From Cryobacterium sp. PH31-AA6 (GTDB taxonomy: Bacteria > Actinomycetota > Actinomycetes > Actinomycetales > Microbacteriaceae), in NCBI RefSeq assembly GCF_030063195.1, contig NZ_JASISS010000005.1, positions 99,396 through 163,395 on the forward strand: a stretch of 64,000 bases of DNA. The letters run 5' to 3'. Both the position numbers and the translations under genes were made by a program. Position 1 is the first letter of the stretch. Each line of letters begins with the position of its first letter. Below the pieces are notes generated by a model. That model saw nothing but the letters and a program-made list of their open reading frames with translations, had not been told where the DNA came from and did not search any database. Below, in pieces: positions 24,966-34,415 of the stretch.

Positions 24966-26200
24966 CCGACCTGCAGGCCAGCCGCACCCTCGGCCAGGCC
25001 GACTACATCGCCCTCGAGAACGAGCATGCGGCCCACAACTATCATCCGCTGCCCGTCGTCGTGGCCTCCGGCGACGGCGCCTGGGTGACGGATGTCGACG
25101 GCAAGCGCTACCTCGACTGTCTGGCGGCGTACTCCGCGGTCAACTTCGGGCACTCCAACCCGGTGCTGCTCGAGGCCGCCCGCGCGCAGCTCGGCCGGAT
25201 CACGCTCACCAGCCGCGCCTTCCACAACGACCAGCTCGGCCCGTTCGTCGCCGCGCTGGCGAAGCTCGCCGGCAAGGACATGGTGCTGCCGATGAACACG
25301 GGCGCCGAGGCGGTCGAGTCGGCCGTCAAGGTGGCCAGGGCCTGGGGCTACCGGGTCAAGGGCGTCGCGGACGGACTGGCCAACATCATCGTGGCCGGCG
25401 AGAACTTCCACGGCCGCACCACCACGATCATCAGTTTCTCCGACGACGAGTCCGCCCGCAAGGACTTCGGCCCGTTCACGCCGGGCTTCCGCACGGTGCC
25501 CTATGGGGACGCCGCCGCGCTGGAGGCCGCGATCGACGAGAACACGGTCGCCGTGCTGATCGAGCCGATCCAGGGCGAGGCCGGCATCGTGGTGCCTCCC
25601 GCGGAGTACCTGCCCGCCGTGCGCGAGATCACCAGCCGCCACAACGTGCTGTTCATCGCCGATGAGATCCAGTCCGGCCTCGGCCGCACGGGCGCCACGT
25701 TCGCCTGCGACCTCGTTGGCGTCGTGCCCGACCTGTACCTGCTCGGCAAGGCGCTCGGCGGCGGGATCGTCCCGGTGTCCGCCGTCGTCGGCGACACGGA
25801 TGTCCTCGGGGTGCTCCGTCCCGGTGAGCACGGTTCCACCTTCGGTGGAAACCCCCTGGCCGCGGCCGTCGGCCTTGCCGTGGTCGAGATGCTCGCCACC
25901 GGCGAGTACCAGGAGCGTGCGCGCGTGCTCGGCGCCCGGCTGCATGACGGCCTGCTCGGCCTGGTCGGCCATGGTGTCGTCGCCGTGCGCGGCGCCGGAC
26001 TCTGGGCGGGAATCGACATCGACCCCGCGCTGGCCTCCGGCCGTGCCGTCTGCGAAGCACTGCTGGAGCGCGGCGTGCTCGCCAAAGACACCCACGGGTC
26101 GACCGTGCGGCTGGCCCCGCCGATCGTCGTCTCGGAAGAGGACATCGATTGGGCGGTCGCGCAGCTCGCCGCCGTGCTCGAGGAATTCGCGGCGGCCTAA
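24962..26200 (+). CDS. rocD: ornithine--oxo-acid aminotransferase
   Basis: A 412-residue class III PLP aminotransferase that moves the delta-amino group of ornithine to 2-oxoglutarate, giving glutamate semialdehyde. Seen: substrate region YLDCLAAYSAVNFGH, MNTGAEAVESAVKVAR near 115, IEPIQGEAGIVVPP, ADEIQSGLGRTG near 240 and the PLP lysine in LLGKALGGG near 262. It starts by ATGA overlap with the preceding gene. The product feeds the P5C dehydrogenase half of PutA, also in this window. The stop codon lies in the first unit of a tandem repeat array. Confidence 0.93.
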   Translation: MTDLQASRTLGQADYIALENEHAAHNYHPLPVVVASGDGAWVTDVDGKRYLDCLAAYSAVNFGHSNPVLLEAARAQLGRITLTSRAFHNDQLGPFVAALAKLAGKDMVLPMNTGAEAVESAVKVARAWGYRVKGVADGLANIIVAGENFHGRTTTIISFSDDESARKDFGPFTPGFRTVPYGDAAALEAAIDENTVAVLIEPIQGEAGIVVPPAEYLPAVREITSRHNVLFIADEIQSGLGRTGATFACDLVGVVPDLYLLGKALGGGIVPVSAVVGDTDVLGVLRPGEHGSTFGGNPLAAAVGLAVVEMLATGEYQERARVLGARLHDGLLGLVGHGVVAVRGAGLWAGIDIDPALASGRAVCEALLERGVLAKDTHGSTVRLAPPIVVSEEDIDWAVAQLAAVLEEFAAA

Positions 26201-26378
26201 CCCGGCCGGCCTAACCCGGCCGGCCTAACCCGGCCGGCGCGACCCGGCCGGCGCGACCTGGCCGGCGCGACCTGGCCGGCGCGACCTGGCCGGCGCGACC
26301 TGGCCGGCGCGACCTGGCCGGCGCGACCTGGCCGGCGCGACCCGGCCGGCGCGACCCGGCCGGCGCCACCCTGCGGCC
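26198..26378. repeat. 14-bp GC-rich tandem array, about 13 units
   Basis: Units run head to tail from the rocD stop: TAACCCGGCCGGCC twice, TAACCCGGCCGGCG, CGACCCGGCCGGCG, six CGACCTGGCCGGCG, two CGACCCGGCCGGCG and a degenerate last unit. Every full unit carries a GGCCGG core that can pair with its neighbours. It fills most of the 187 bp between convergent rocD and lldD. It is too short-period and lacks spacers for CRISPR. Confidence 0.95.
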
Positions 26379-26387
26379 TAACCCGGG

Positions 26388-27647
26388 TCAGCGTGAGGCG
26401 GGGATGCCCGCCGGCCGGGCGATCGGGCTGAGCCGGGCGAGCTGGGTGACGTGGCCGGGTTCGAGTTCCTCGAGCGAGTTGACGCCGAGCAGCCGCATGG
26501 TGCGGGTGATCTGGTCGCTGAGGATCTCGATGGCGCGGTCTACTCCGGCCTCGCCGCCGGCCATCAGGCCGTAGAGGTAGGCGCGGCCGACCAGGGTGAA
26601 CCGGGCGCCGAGGGCCACGGCGGCGACGATGTCCGCGCCGCTCATGATCCCCGTGTCCAGGTGCACCTCGAGGTCGCTGCCGACCTCGCGGACGACCTTC
26701 GGGAGCAGGTGGAACGGGATCGGGGCCCGGTCGAGCTGGCGGCCGCCGTGGTTGGACAGGATGATGCCGTCAACGCCGAGTTCGGCGAGCCGGGTCGCAT
26801 CCGCCACGGTCTGCACGCCCTTGACCACGATCTTGCCCGGCCACTGCGCCTTGATCCAGGCCAGGTCCTCGAAGGTCACGGTCGGGTCGAACATCGTGTC
26901 GAGGAGGTCTCCGATGGTGCCGCTCCATCGGTCCAGGGTCGCGAAGGCGAGCGGCTCGGTGGTGAGGAAGTTGATCCACCATTCGGGCCTGGGCAGGGCG
27001 TTGAGCACCGTGCCGACGGTCAGGGCTGGCGGGATGGAGAACCCGTTCCGCTTGTCGCGGAGCCTGGCCCCGGCGACCGGCACGTCCACGGTCACCAGCA
27101 GGGTGTCGAACCCGGCCTTCGCCGCCCGGTCGACCAGGGCCATCGACCGGTCGCGGTCCTTCCACATGTAGAGCTGGAACCAATTGCGCCCGTCCGGGTT
27201 CGCCGCCTTCACATTCTCGATCGAGGTGGTGCCCATTGTGGAGAGGGAGAACGGGATGCCGGCCTTCGCGGCAGCGTGCGCCCCGGCGGTCTCACCCTCG
27301 GTCTGCATCATCCGGGTGAACCCGGTCGGCGCGATCCCGAACGGCAGTGCGACCGGCGCCCCGAGCACGTCCCAGCCGGTCGAGACCGCCGAGACATCGC
27401 GCAGGATTGCGGGGTGGAACTCGATGTCCTCGAATGCCTGACGCGCTCGGGCGAGAGAGATCTCCGACTCGGCAGCGCCCTCGGTGTAGTCGAACGCGGC
27501 CTTCGGGGTGCGGCGCTTCGCGATGGCCCGCAGGTCGTGAATGGTCAGCGCATTCTCCAGGCGGCGTTTCCTGGCGTTGAGTTCCGGCGCCTTGAACCGC
27601 ATCAGCGGAGCGAGGTCTGTGAGCCTGGGGATTCGTCGTTGAACCAT
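26388..27647 (-). CDS. lldD: FMN-dependent alpha-hydroxy-acid (L-lactate) dehydrogenase
   Basis: A 419-residue member of the glycolate oxidase/LldD family. FMN and substrate motifs: [59 protein letters not shown] and [12 protein letters not shown] with the catalytic His near 290, then [15 protein letters not shown] and [15 protein letters not shown]. The length and an FadR-type regulator upstream favour quinone-linked L-lactate oxidation to pyruvate; another hydroxyacid is possible. It is the second gene of a leftward pair. Confidence 0.9.
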   Translation of the reverse strand: MVQRRIPRLTDLAPLMRFKAPELNARKRRLENALTIHDLRAIAKRRTPKAAFDYTEGAAESEISLARARQAFEDIEFHPAILRDVSAVSTGWDVLGAPVALPFGIAPTGFTRMMQTEGETAGAHAAAKAGIPFSLSTMGTTSIENVKAANPDGRNWFQLYMWKDRDRSMALVDRAAKAGFDTLLVTVDVPVAGARLRDKRNGFSIPPALTVGTVLNALPRPEWWINFLTTEPLAFATLDRWSGTIGDLLDTMFDPTVTFEDLAWIKAQWPGKIVVKGVQTVADATRLAELGVDGIILSNHGGRQLDRAPIPFHLLPKVVREVGSDLEVHLDTGIMSGADIVAAVALGARFTLVGRAYLYGLMAGGEAGVDRAIEILSDQITRTMRLLGVNSLEELEPGHVTQLARLSPIARPAGIPASR

Positions 27648-27699
27648 GCGTGGGTGTCCGTTCGGTCTGGTGGTCAGCAGTGGGCGGCGCGCGGGCAGG

Positions 27700-28416
27700 T
27701 CAGGGGTGAAGCGGATGGCCGTGCGTTTCGGCGTAGTAGCCCTCGATGTGAGCCACCACGAGCGTGCGGGCCCGTGCGGGCTCAGTGGTTCGAATGGCGG
27801 CGAGGATGCCCCGATGTTCGCCCCTGAGCCGGGCGGAGGTCTCCGCCCAGGAGGCCAGGCCGAGCGCCCCGGCTCGCGCGTAGCCCTCGATGGCGCTCCG
27901 GAGCCCGGCCATCGTTGCGGTGATCACCTGGTTGCCCGAAGCGGTGGCCAGCGAGAGGTGGAACTGGGTGTCGAGCGCGAGGAACTCGGCCTCGGTCAGC
28001 TCCGGATCGTCCATGGCCTCGAGCAGCTGCTCCGACTCGGTGAGATCGGAGACGATGGCTGCCCCGGCCAGCTCGGCCACGACCGCGGCCTCCAGGATCA
28101 GCCGGGTCTTGACGACATCCGCGACGGGGAAGCCCTGAGCGGCGACCTGCAGGCGCATCAGGGCCGACATGCCGCCCCCCGGCAGGGCGACGATGATCGC
28201 GCCCGCAGACGGGCCGGAACCCGCAGCGGTGCGGATGAGCCCGAGCACCTCGAGCACGCGGAGCGCCTCGCGAACGCTGGAACGACCCACACCGAGGGCC
28301 GCGGCCAGGGCGCGTTCGGCGGGGAGGTGGTCGCCGGGGGACAGGCGGCCGGACAGGAGGTCGGACTCGATGCTTTCGAGCACGAGTTCCCACGCGCGGC
28401 GCTCGGTGCCTGGCAC
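27700..28416 (-). CDS. FadR/GntR family regulator (LldR-like)
   Basis: A 238-residue FCD-type GntR regulator: winged HTH at residues 10-75 ([40 protein letters not shown]), then a helical FCD effector domain ([34 protein letters not shown]). GTG at 28416 is chosen because GAGGAGG lies five bases upstream; the frame is open further but with no better start. It precedes lldD by 52 bp. The palindrome GTGGTCTGACCAC at 28470-28482 is a typical site for this family, so lactate-responsive autoregulation is likely. Confidence 0.88.
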   Translation of the reverse strand: MPGTERRAWELVLESIESDLLSGRLSPGDHLPAERALAAALGVGRSSVREALRVLEVLGLIRTAAGSGPSAGAIIVALPGGGMSALMRLQVAAQGFPVADVVKTRLILEAAVVAELAGAAIVSDLTESEQLLEAMDDPELTEAEFLALDTQFHLSLATASGNQVITATMAGLRSAIEGYARAGALGLASWAETSARLRGEHRGILAAIRTTEPARARTLVVAHIEGYYAETHGHPLHP

Positions 28417-28469
28417 AGGGTCCTCCTCGACGTCGGGGCGGCAGTCGTGCCCGGATCTCGGCAACTGCT

Positions 28470-28482
28470 GTGGTCTGACCAC
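28470..28482. promoter_or_regulatory. FadR/LldR-type operator
   Basis: GTGGT-CTG-ACCAC is a perfect 5-bp-arm palindrome fitting the TGGTNNNACCA consensus of FadR-subfamily GntR proteins. It lies 54-66 bp upstream of the regulator start. Confidence 0.65.
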
Positions 28483-28551
28483 GTTACCTGACGAGGCCGC
28501 GTCGGTCCAGCCTCTCGGTGGAGACGGCGGGTATGCCGCCGCCGGCATCCG

Positions 28552-29586
28552 CTATCGGGTGTATGCGCGGGGCAGCTTGAGACCCCGGTCGGCCATGATC
28601 TGCCGCGCGCGGGTCGGGTAGTCGGTGATGATGCCGTCAACGCCACCGTCCATCAGGCCACTGATATCTGCCGCCTCGTTGACGGTCCACGGGATAACGG
28701 TGAGCCCGAGGGAATGCGCCTCGGCAATCATCGCCGGTGTGGCCGAGGCGAAGTTCGGCGAGATGACGTCGTAGCCTTGTGCGGCGGCGGCCTGGGCGAG
28801 GGAACCGTCGAACGAATCGATGTCGATCCCGCCGAGGTTCGGGCTCATGCCGGGCGCTCCCACGCCCAGCCAGTCGTCTCCGGCGGAGAGGGCGACCAGG
28901 GCAAGGTCCGGAGCGATCTCCCTGGTGAGGTTCAACGAGGCCCAGTCGAAGCTCTGAACCGTCGTGTTCGAGGCCAGGCCGGACCCCTGGATCTCGCCGA
29001 CGACCCTTCTGGTCAAGGCCGCCATCTCATCGGTGCCGTCCGGGCCGGCCACCTCGACCTTGGTCTCGATGTTCAGGCGAACCTTCCCGGCGTGGTGGTC
29101 GAGGACCAGGGCGAAGACGTCCTGCAGCAGGGCGACGTGGTTTCCGGCGATGACCGTTTGAGAGGGGAAACCGGGGAGCTGTTGGTAGCCGCAGTCCATC
29201 GTGCGAATCTCGGCGAGGGTGAGGTCACGCACCCGGTCGTTCGCGTACGGGAACGCGGGGTCGCCGACGAAGGCGGGGGCGGTGTCCGCACACTTGCTCG
29301 CCGTCATGACGTCGTCGTGCCAGACGACGACCTGGTCGTCCCTGGTCAGGTGGGTGTCCAGTTCGAGGGTCGAGACGCCAAGCTCCAGAGAATGGGCGAA
29401 CGCGGCCGTCGATTCCTCGGTCCATTCGCCCCGTCCGCCACGGTGGGATTGCAGGTCGAAGGAGGAACGTCGGTCGTCGTCCTCGTGGCGCGGCTCCGCG
29501 GCCACGGCCGGAGTAGCCAGCGACGCCGCGGCCATCGCCGTTGAGAGTGCAGCCGTGACGGCGGTCTTGATGAGAATTGAACGCAT
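28552..29586 (-). CDS. secreted glycerophosphodiester phosphodiesterase
   Basis: A 344-residue exported GDPD. Signal peptide at residues 1-30 (basic start MRSILIK, hydrophobic core, cleavage near ATPAVAAEP). The GDPD barrel begins QSHRGGRGEWTEESTAAF (HRG and E of the metal site), then LELDTHLTRDDQVVVWHDD (metal ligand and catalytic His), RLNIETKVE and late GLTVIPWTVNEAADI. It hydrolyses glycerophosphodiesters outside the cell to glycerol-3-phosphate and an alcohol, for phosphate or glycerol scavenging. It stands alone. Confidence 0.93.
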   Translation of the reverse strand: MRSILIKTAVTAALSTAMAAASLATPAVAAEPRHEDDDRRSSFDLQSHRGGRGEWTEESTAAFAHSLELGVSTLELDTHLTRDDQVVVWHDDVMTASKCADTAPAFVGDPAFPYANDRVRDLTLAEIRTMDCGYQQLPGFPSQTVIAGNHVALLQDVFALVLDHHAGKVRLNIETKVEVAGPDGTDEMAALTRRVVGEIQGSGLASNTTVQSFDWASLNLTREIAPDLALVALSAGDDWLGVGAPGMSPNLGGIDIDSFDGSLAQAAAAQGYDVISPNFASATPAMIAEAHSLGLTVIPWTVNEAADISGLMDGGVDGIITDYPTRARQIMADRGLKLPRAYTR

Positions 29587-29785
29587 TGTTGGTCCCCCTG
29601 GTGGAGCCTGTGCCGGGGCGGCGGAGCGCCGCCCACCGACCCAAGCTAGGAAGCAGAGATTGCCGGGCCGGGTCGCCCGCGTGTCTCCGCGGTGAACGCG
29701 CGGGGAGATCCGAGCGGGCCGCGTCCGGACGCCCGCTCTCGTTCAGGGGCTTGCACTACGATTCAGCCACCAGAGGGAGCCCATC

Positions 29786-30544
29786 ATGACGACTGCTGCG
29801 AAACTGATCGACCTCACCCTGCCCGGGTCGCCCGGCGGCAGCGCGGGGCTCACCGCACTCCTCGGCGTCCCTGCGGGGGAGGGCCCCTGGCCCGGCGTGG
29901 TGCTCGTGCACGAGGCCTTCGGTCTCACCGACGTGATGCGTCGCCAGGTCGTCCGGATGGCCGAGGCCGGTTACCTGGCGCTGATGCCCAACCTGTTCAC
30001 CGAGGGCGGGCCGCGCAGGTGCCTGATGGCTACCTTCCGTGCGCTGCAGGCCGGTGAGGGACGTGCGTTCGTCGATATCGAGTCCGCGCGCACGTTCCTG
30101 ACCGGCCGATCGGACTGCACCGGCCAGGTCGGCGTTCTCGGCTTCTGCATGGGCGGCGGGTTCGCCCTGGTCGCGGCCGCGCGCGGCTTCGACGCCGCAT
30201 CCGTCAACTATGGGCGGCTACCCGTCGACGTCGACGCGGCCCTCGTCGGCGCCTGCCCGATCGTCGCGAGCTACGGCGCGACCGACGCGTCCCTGAAGGG
30301 AGCCGCCGGCAAGTTCGAGGGCGCGCTTGTGCGCAGCGGGGTTCCCCACGACGTCAAGGAATACCCGGGGGCCGGGCATGCCTTCCTCAACGACGCCGAG
30401 AGCGGGCCGCGCGTGCTGCGCTTCGTGCTCCGACGCATCCTCGGCGCCGGCCCCGACCCGGTCGCGGCAGCCGACGCCTGGCAGCGAATCGATGCCTTCT
30501 TCGGTGCCTACCTGACCACCCCGAAGAAGGCGCCGGGCAGCTAG
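29786..30544 (+). CDS. dienelactone hydrolase family protein
   Basis: A 252-residue alpha/beta hydrolase. The nucleophile elbow is GFCMGGGFAL near residue 118 with Cys as nucleophile, as in dienelactone hydrolases. VLVHEAFGLTDVMRRQV near 42 carries the Glu that pairs with Cys, and a C-terminal PGAGHAFLND holds the catalytic His. No aromatic ring-cleavage genes are near, so it is probably a general carboxyesterase rather than part of a chloroaromatic pathway. Confidence 0.9.
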   Translation: MTTAAKLIDLTLPGSPGGSAGLTALLGVPAGEGPWPGVVLVHEAFGLTDVMRRQVVRMAEAGYLALMPNLFTEGGPRRCLMATFRALQAGEGRAFVDIESARTFLTGRSDCTGQVGVLGFCMGGGFALVAAARGFDAASVNYGRLPVDVDAALVGACPIVASYGATDASLKGAAGKFEGALVRSGVPHDVKEYPGAGHAFLNDAESGPRVLRFVLRRILGAGPDPVAAADAWQRIDAFFGAYLTTPKKAPGS

Positions 30545-30579
30545 CGCGTGGCCTGGACGGCCGGTCTCGCCGCCGCTGG

Positions 30580-30975
30580 TCAGACGAACATCAGCACCAC
30601 ACCGACCACGGCCGCGGCGACCCCCGTGCCCAGCAGGATGAGTCCGGTCAACCGCAGCGCCCTGCCCGCGGACTCCGGCGAGTGGGTGTGACAGCGCGAC
30701 GGCGTTCGGGAATTGAACCAGACCGGCACATCCTCCCCGGCGGGCAGCTCACTCGTCTCGTGGGTGGTCGCGGGGCACTCGTGTACCTCGCCGTCGCGGT
30801 CGAACCAGCGGATGACCGTGCCCGTCCCCGACGTGGCGATCACCCCGTCGGTCAGGATCCACCCGCCCTTGATCCCGCGCACGAACATCCCGGCGAGGTA
30901 GAGGATCACGCCGAGGACCAGGCCCACGATGGACAGCACCTCGCTGATCAGCGAGGTGAGAGCGTGCGTGTCCAA
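30580..30975 (-). CDS. small DUF3592-like membrane protein
   Basis: A 131-residue protein with a first membrane helix (EVLSIVGLVLGVILYLAGMF), a middle DUF3592-like domain (ATSGTGTVIRWFDRDGEVH, PAGEDVPVWFNSRTPSR) and a C-terminal helix (LTGLILLGTGVAAAVVGVVL). TTG at 30975 is chosen for its GGAAGG upstream and because a longer frame would overlap the divergent transporter start; a GTG 13 codons later is possible. Role unknown. Confidence 0.65.
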   Translation of the reverse strand: MDTHALTSLISEVLSIVGLVLGVILYLAGMFVRGIKGGWILTDGVIATSGTGTVIRWFDRDGEVHECPATTHETSELPAGEDVPVWFNSRTPSRCHTHSPESAGRALRLTGLILLGTGVAAAVVGVVLMFV

Positions 30976-31079
30976 TCCGGCCCTTCCGGCAATAGCGGTG
31001 CGGTATTTTCGATCGTATCGTGCGGGGGCCGCCCGGCCCCGATGCCCCCGCTCTGGGGGGTGCGCGGTAGGGTCAAGCA

Positions 31080-32546
31080 ATGAGCACGGTCGCGGAACGT
31101 ACCCCAACGCACGAGGACAGTAGCTTCTTCGGGCAACCGCGAGCACTCGCAAACATCTTCGGCGTGGAGATGTGGGAGCGGTTTTCCTTCTATGGGATGC
31201 AGGGCATCCTGCTGCTGTATTTGTACTACTCGGCGACCAGGGGCGGACTGGCCATCCCCCAGGCGACGGCCGCGGGGATCGTGGGTGCCTACGGCGGCGG
31301 CGTCTACCTCTCGACCATCCTCGGGGCCTGGGTTGCTGACCGGCTGGCCGGGTCGGAGCGGGTGCTGTTCTACAGTGCCATGGTCATTGCGGTGGGCCAC
31401 CTCGCCCTCGCGCTCATCCCCGGGGTCGCCGGCGTCACGGTCGGACTGATCCTGATCGCGGTCGGCAGCGGTGGCCTCAAGGCCAACGCGACCTCCGTCG
31501 TCGGGGCGCTCTACCAACGGGACGACGCCCGGATCGACGCGGGCTTCTCTTTGTTCTACCTCGGGATCAACCTGGGCGCCTTCTTCGGCCCGGTCCTGAC
31601 CGGACTGCTGCAGTCAACCCTCGGCTTCCACTACGGCTTCGGTCTGGCGGCGGTCGGTATGACGATCGGCCTGGTGCAGTATTCCTTCGGGCGGAAGCGC
31701 CTGCCGGAGATCGTGCACCACGTGCCCAACCCGCTCCCGACCGAACGCCTGATGCCCTACCTCGCAGCGGCCCTGGCCGGCGTCGCCGCGATCGTGGTTC
31801 TCGTGCTGGTGGGCGTCATCACGCCGACCAGTCTGGTCACCATCATGATCGGCCTCACGGTGATCGCCACGATCAGCTACTTCGTCGTCATCCTGCGCAA
31901 TCGCCAGATCACGACGGTGGAACGCAAACGCGTGTACGCGTTCATCCCGCTCTTCATCGCGAGCGCCGCGTTCTGGTCGCTGTCGCAGCAGCAGTTCACC
32001 GTGGTCACCATCTACGCCGACGAGCGCCTGAATCGCGACCTGTTCGGCTGGGAACTGCCGGTCTCCTGGATTCAATCGTTCAACCCGATCTTCATCATCC
32101 TGCTGTCCGGCGCATTCGCGGCACTGTGGACCAGATGGGGTTCGCGGCAGCCGTCGACGCCGGTCAAGTTCGCGATCGGAACGGCCGTGATGGGCGTCGC
32201 CTTCCTTCTGTTCCTGCCCTTCACCGGCGGCGGCGCGAATTCGACCCCAATGGCGGCGATGGTCGGCATCCTGCTCGTGCTCACGGTGGCCGAACTCCTG
32301 ATCGGCCCGGTCGGCCTGGCGATCACCACCAAGTTGGCACCCGAGCCGTTCAAGACCCAGATGGTGGCGCTGTTCTTCCTCTCGATCGCGCTCGGCACCG
32401 CCGTCTCTGGCCGGCTGGCGGAGTGGTACACCACGGTCCCGGAGACGCTGTACTTCAGCGTGATCGGCGGCGTCGCCATCGGGCTCGGACTCCTGCTGGC
32501 GCTGATTTCCCGCCCGATCCTGCGGTTGATGAACGGCGTGCGCTGA
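31080..32546 (+). CDS. POT/PTR family proton-coupled peptide transporter
   Basis: A 488-residue major-facilitator protein with the POT signature EMWERFSFYGMQGIL in helix 1 (ExxERFxYYG type), about 14 hydrophobic segments and the family's GVYLSTILGAWVADRL and NLGAFFGPVLTGLL segments. It imports di- and tripeptides, driven by protons. It stands alone between two leftward genes. Confidence 0.92.
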   Translation: MSTVAERTPTHEDSSFFGQPRALANIFGVEMWERFSFYGMQGILLLYLYYSATRGGLAIPQATAAGIVGAYGGGVYLSTILGAWVADRLAGSERVLFYSAMVIAVGHLALALIPGVAGVTVGLILIAVGSGGLKANATSVVGALYQRDDARIDAGFSLFYLGINLGAFFGPVLTGLLQSTLGFHYGFGLAAVGMTIGLVQYSFGRKRLPEIVHHVPNPLPTERLMPYLAAALAGVAAIVVLVLVGVITPTSLVTIMIGLTVIATISYFVVILRNRQITTVERKRVYAFIPLFIASAAFWSLSQQQFTVVTIYADERLNRDLFGWELPVSWIQSFNPIFIILLSGAFAALWTRWGSRQPSTPVKFAIGTAVMGVAFLLFLPFTGGGANSTPMAAMVGILLVLTVAELLIGPVGLAITTKLAPEPFKTQMVALFFLSIALGTAVSGRLAEWYTTVPETLYFSVIGGVAIGLGLLLALISRPILRLMNGVR

Positions 32547-32587
32547 CAGTTCGGGGGCACTGACGTTCGGCGTGCGCTGACGGATGC

Positions 32588-33916
32588 CTAGCGGCTGGCC
32601 GTGGCCTCGACGATCGCGATCTCGCGGGTTGCGGTCTCCGGCGTCCCGGTAGCCAGGTCGCGCCCGTCGCCATCGTGCCGGAGCAGCAGCCGGGGTGAGC
32701 GCCCCGGACGGTAGCGCACGCGCAGACTCCGGTACCGCACCATCCAGAAGAGCACCGCCCCGGCCGCCAGGAGGCCGGACAGCGCTGCGACGCCGAGCGC
32801 CCAGCGGGGGCCGTATTGGTCGGCCACCCAGCCGACCAGCGGCGCCCCGAGCGGGGTGCCGCCGGCGAAGATCGCCATGTACAGCGCCATCACCCGGCCG
32901 CGCATCGCCGGTCTGGTCGTGGTCTGCACGTAGGCGTTCGCGGTGGTCATCAGGGTCAGCGAGGCGAATCCGATCAGCGCGAGCGACAGCGCGAAAGTGG
33001 CGTAGTTCGGCATGACGGCGGCCAGGGCGCAGGACAGCCCGAACACCGCCGAGCCGGCCACCACGAGGCGCAGGCGTGGCCGACTGCGCCGGGCGGAGAG
33101 CAGCGCTCCGGCGACCGACCCGATGGCCATGATCGAACTGAGGAAACCGAATTCGCCCGCGCCCATCCCGAATTCGACCGTGGCCATGGTCGCCGTGAAG
33201 ATGGCGAAATTGAAGCCGAATGTACCGACCAGAAAGACCGTGATCAGCACGACAACGATGTCGGCTCGATGCGACACGTAGCGGAAGCCGGCCATCAGCT
33301 GGCCTCGCTCACGGGATGCCCGCGGCTGTGATCGCAACTGCTCGGTGCGCAGCATCGCCATCGCGACAACGGTCGCGCCGAAGGTGGCCGCGTTGATGAT
33401 GAAGACCCAGCCGGCACCGATGGCGACGGTGAGCAGCCCGGCGGCCGCGGGGCCGATCAGGCGGGCGCCGTTGAACGACGCGGAGTTGAGAGCCACCGCG
33501 TTGGAGAGTTTGTCGTCCGAGACCAGTTCGGAGACGAAGGTCTGGCGCGCCGGGGCGTCGATCGCGGCGACGATGCCCAGGCCGAGGGCGAACAGGTAGA
33601 CATGCCAGAGTTGGGCGATGCCCGTGACCGTGATGAGGCCGAGCCCCAGCCCGAGCAGGCCCATCAGGCTCTGGGTCACGATCAGCAGCCTGCGCCGGTT
33701 GAACCGGTCGGCGATGAGCCCCGACCACGGCATCAAAACGAGCTGCGGCCCGAACTGCAGCGCCATGACGATACCCACCGCCGTGGCGTTGTGATCGGTC
33801 AGGTCGGTGAGCACGATCCAGTCCTGGGCCGTGCGTTGCATCCAGGTTCCGATGTTCGACACCAGGGCGCCCGCGAACCAGATTCGGTAGTTCGGGACGC
33901 TGAGGGAACGGAACAT
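32588..33916 (-). CDS. MFS transporter, EntS-like (MFS_3)
   Basis: A 442-residue, 12-helix exporter: MFRSLSVPNYRIWFAGALVS in helix 1, GLIADRFNRRRLL (motif A) near 75 and AAIDAPARQTFVSELV near 130, as in MFS_3 drug or siderophore exporters. ATG at 33916 fits the family; a TTG nine bases earlier overlaps the MarR stop and is an alternative. It is the second gene of a MarR-MFS operon, so expression is probably induced by its own toxic substrate. Confidence 0.88.
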   Translation of the reverse strand: MFRSLSVPNYRIWFAGALVSNIGTWMQRTAQDWIVLTDLTDHNATAVGIVMALQFGPQLVLMPWSGLIADRFNRRRLLIVTQSLMGLLGLGLGLITVTGIAQLWHVYLFALGLGIVAAIDAPARQTFVSELVSDDKLSNAVALNSASFNGARLIGPAAAGLLTVAIGAGWVFIINAATFGATVVAMAMLRTEQLRSQPRASRERGQLMAGFRYVSHRADIVVVLITVFLVGTFGFNFAIFTATMATVEFGMGAGEFGFLSSIMAIGSVAGALLSARRSRPRLRLVVAGSAVFGLSCALAAVMPNYATFALSLALIGFASLTLMTTANAYVQTTTRPAMRGRVMALYMAIFAGGTPLGAPLVGWVADQYGPRWALGVAALSGLLAAGAVLFWMVRYRSLRVRYRPGRSPRLLLRHDGDGRDLATGTPETATREIAIVEATASR

Positions 33917-33921
33917 GGCAC

Positions 33922-34398
33922 TCAACTGTCGGTGAGCTCCTTCATGAGGTCGATGGCTTCCGTGAGCACGCGGCGCTGTTCCGGCGTGAACTTGACGATG
34001 CGCTGGGCAAGCCAGGCGTCCCGGCGCTTGCGCGTGTCGCGCATCATGGTGCGCCCGGGCTCGGTCACGGTGAGGATCACCTTACGTCCGTCATCGGCCG
34101 ACATGGCGCGGTTCACCAGTCCGGCCTGTACCAGCGCGTTCACGGTGCGGTTCATCGACGGCGGCGTCACTTTTTCGTGCTCGCTGAGCTCGCGGAGGGT
34201 GAAGGGGCCGTAGAAAAAGAGCGTTCCCAACGCCGAGAACTGACTGCCGCTGAGTTCGTTGTCGGCCTTCTCCTGGCGCAGGCGTCGGGCCAGGCGCCCG
34301 TTTGCCAGCCGGAAGTCGTGGCTCAACTCGGCCACCGTCATTCGACGACCGGTTGACGAGCCGGAGGCGGGGGGCGCTGAAGCCGATGTTGATTCCAT
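33922..34398 (-). CDS. MarR family regulator
   Basis: A 158-residue MarR protein with winged HTH (LSGSQFSALGTLFFYGPFTL, SMNRTVNALVQAGLVNRAMS, DGRKVILTVTEPG) between dimerisation helices. ATG at 34398 is preferred to TTG at 34407. The exporter gene starts 5 bases after its stop. A perfect palindrome at 34416-34432 lies 18 bp before the start, so it probably represses its own operon until a ligand binds. Confidence 0.9.
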   Translation of the reverse strand: MESTSASAPPASGSSTGRRMTVAELSHDFRLANGRLARRLRQEKADNELSGSQFSALGTLFFYGPFTLRELSEHEKVTPPSMNRTVNALVQAGLVNRAMSADDGRKVILTVTEPGRTMMRDTRKRRDAWLAQRIVKFTPEQRRVLTEAIDLMKELTDS

Positions 34399-34415
34399 AG
34401 ATACCAACCATAACC

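Noticed and set aside
26198..26378. CRISPR array or tandem promoter operators
   Set aside because: The 14-bp period has no spacers, no cas genes are present, and the array lies downstream of both flanking genes.
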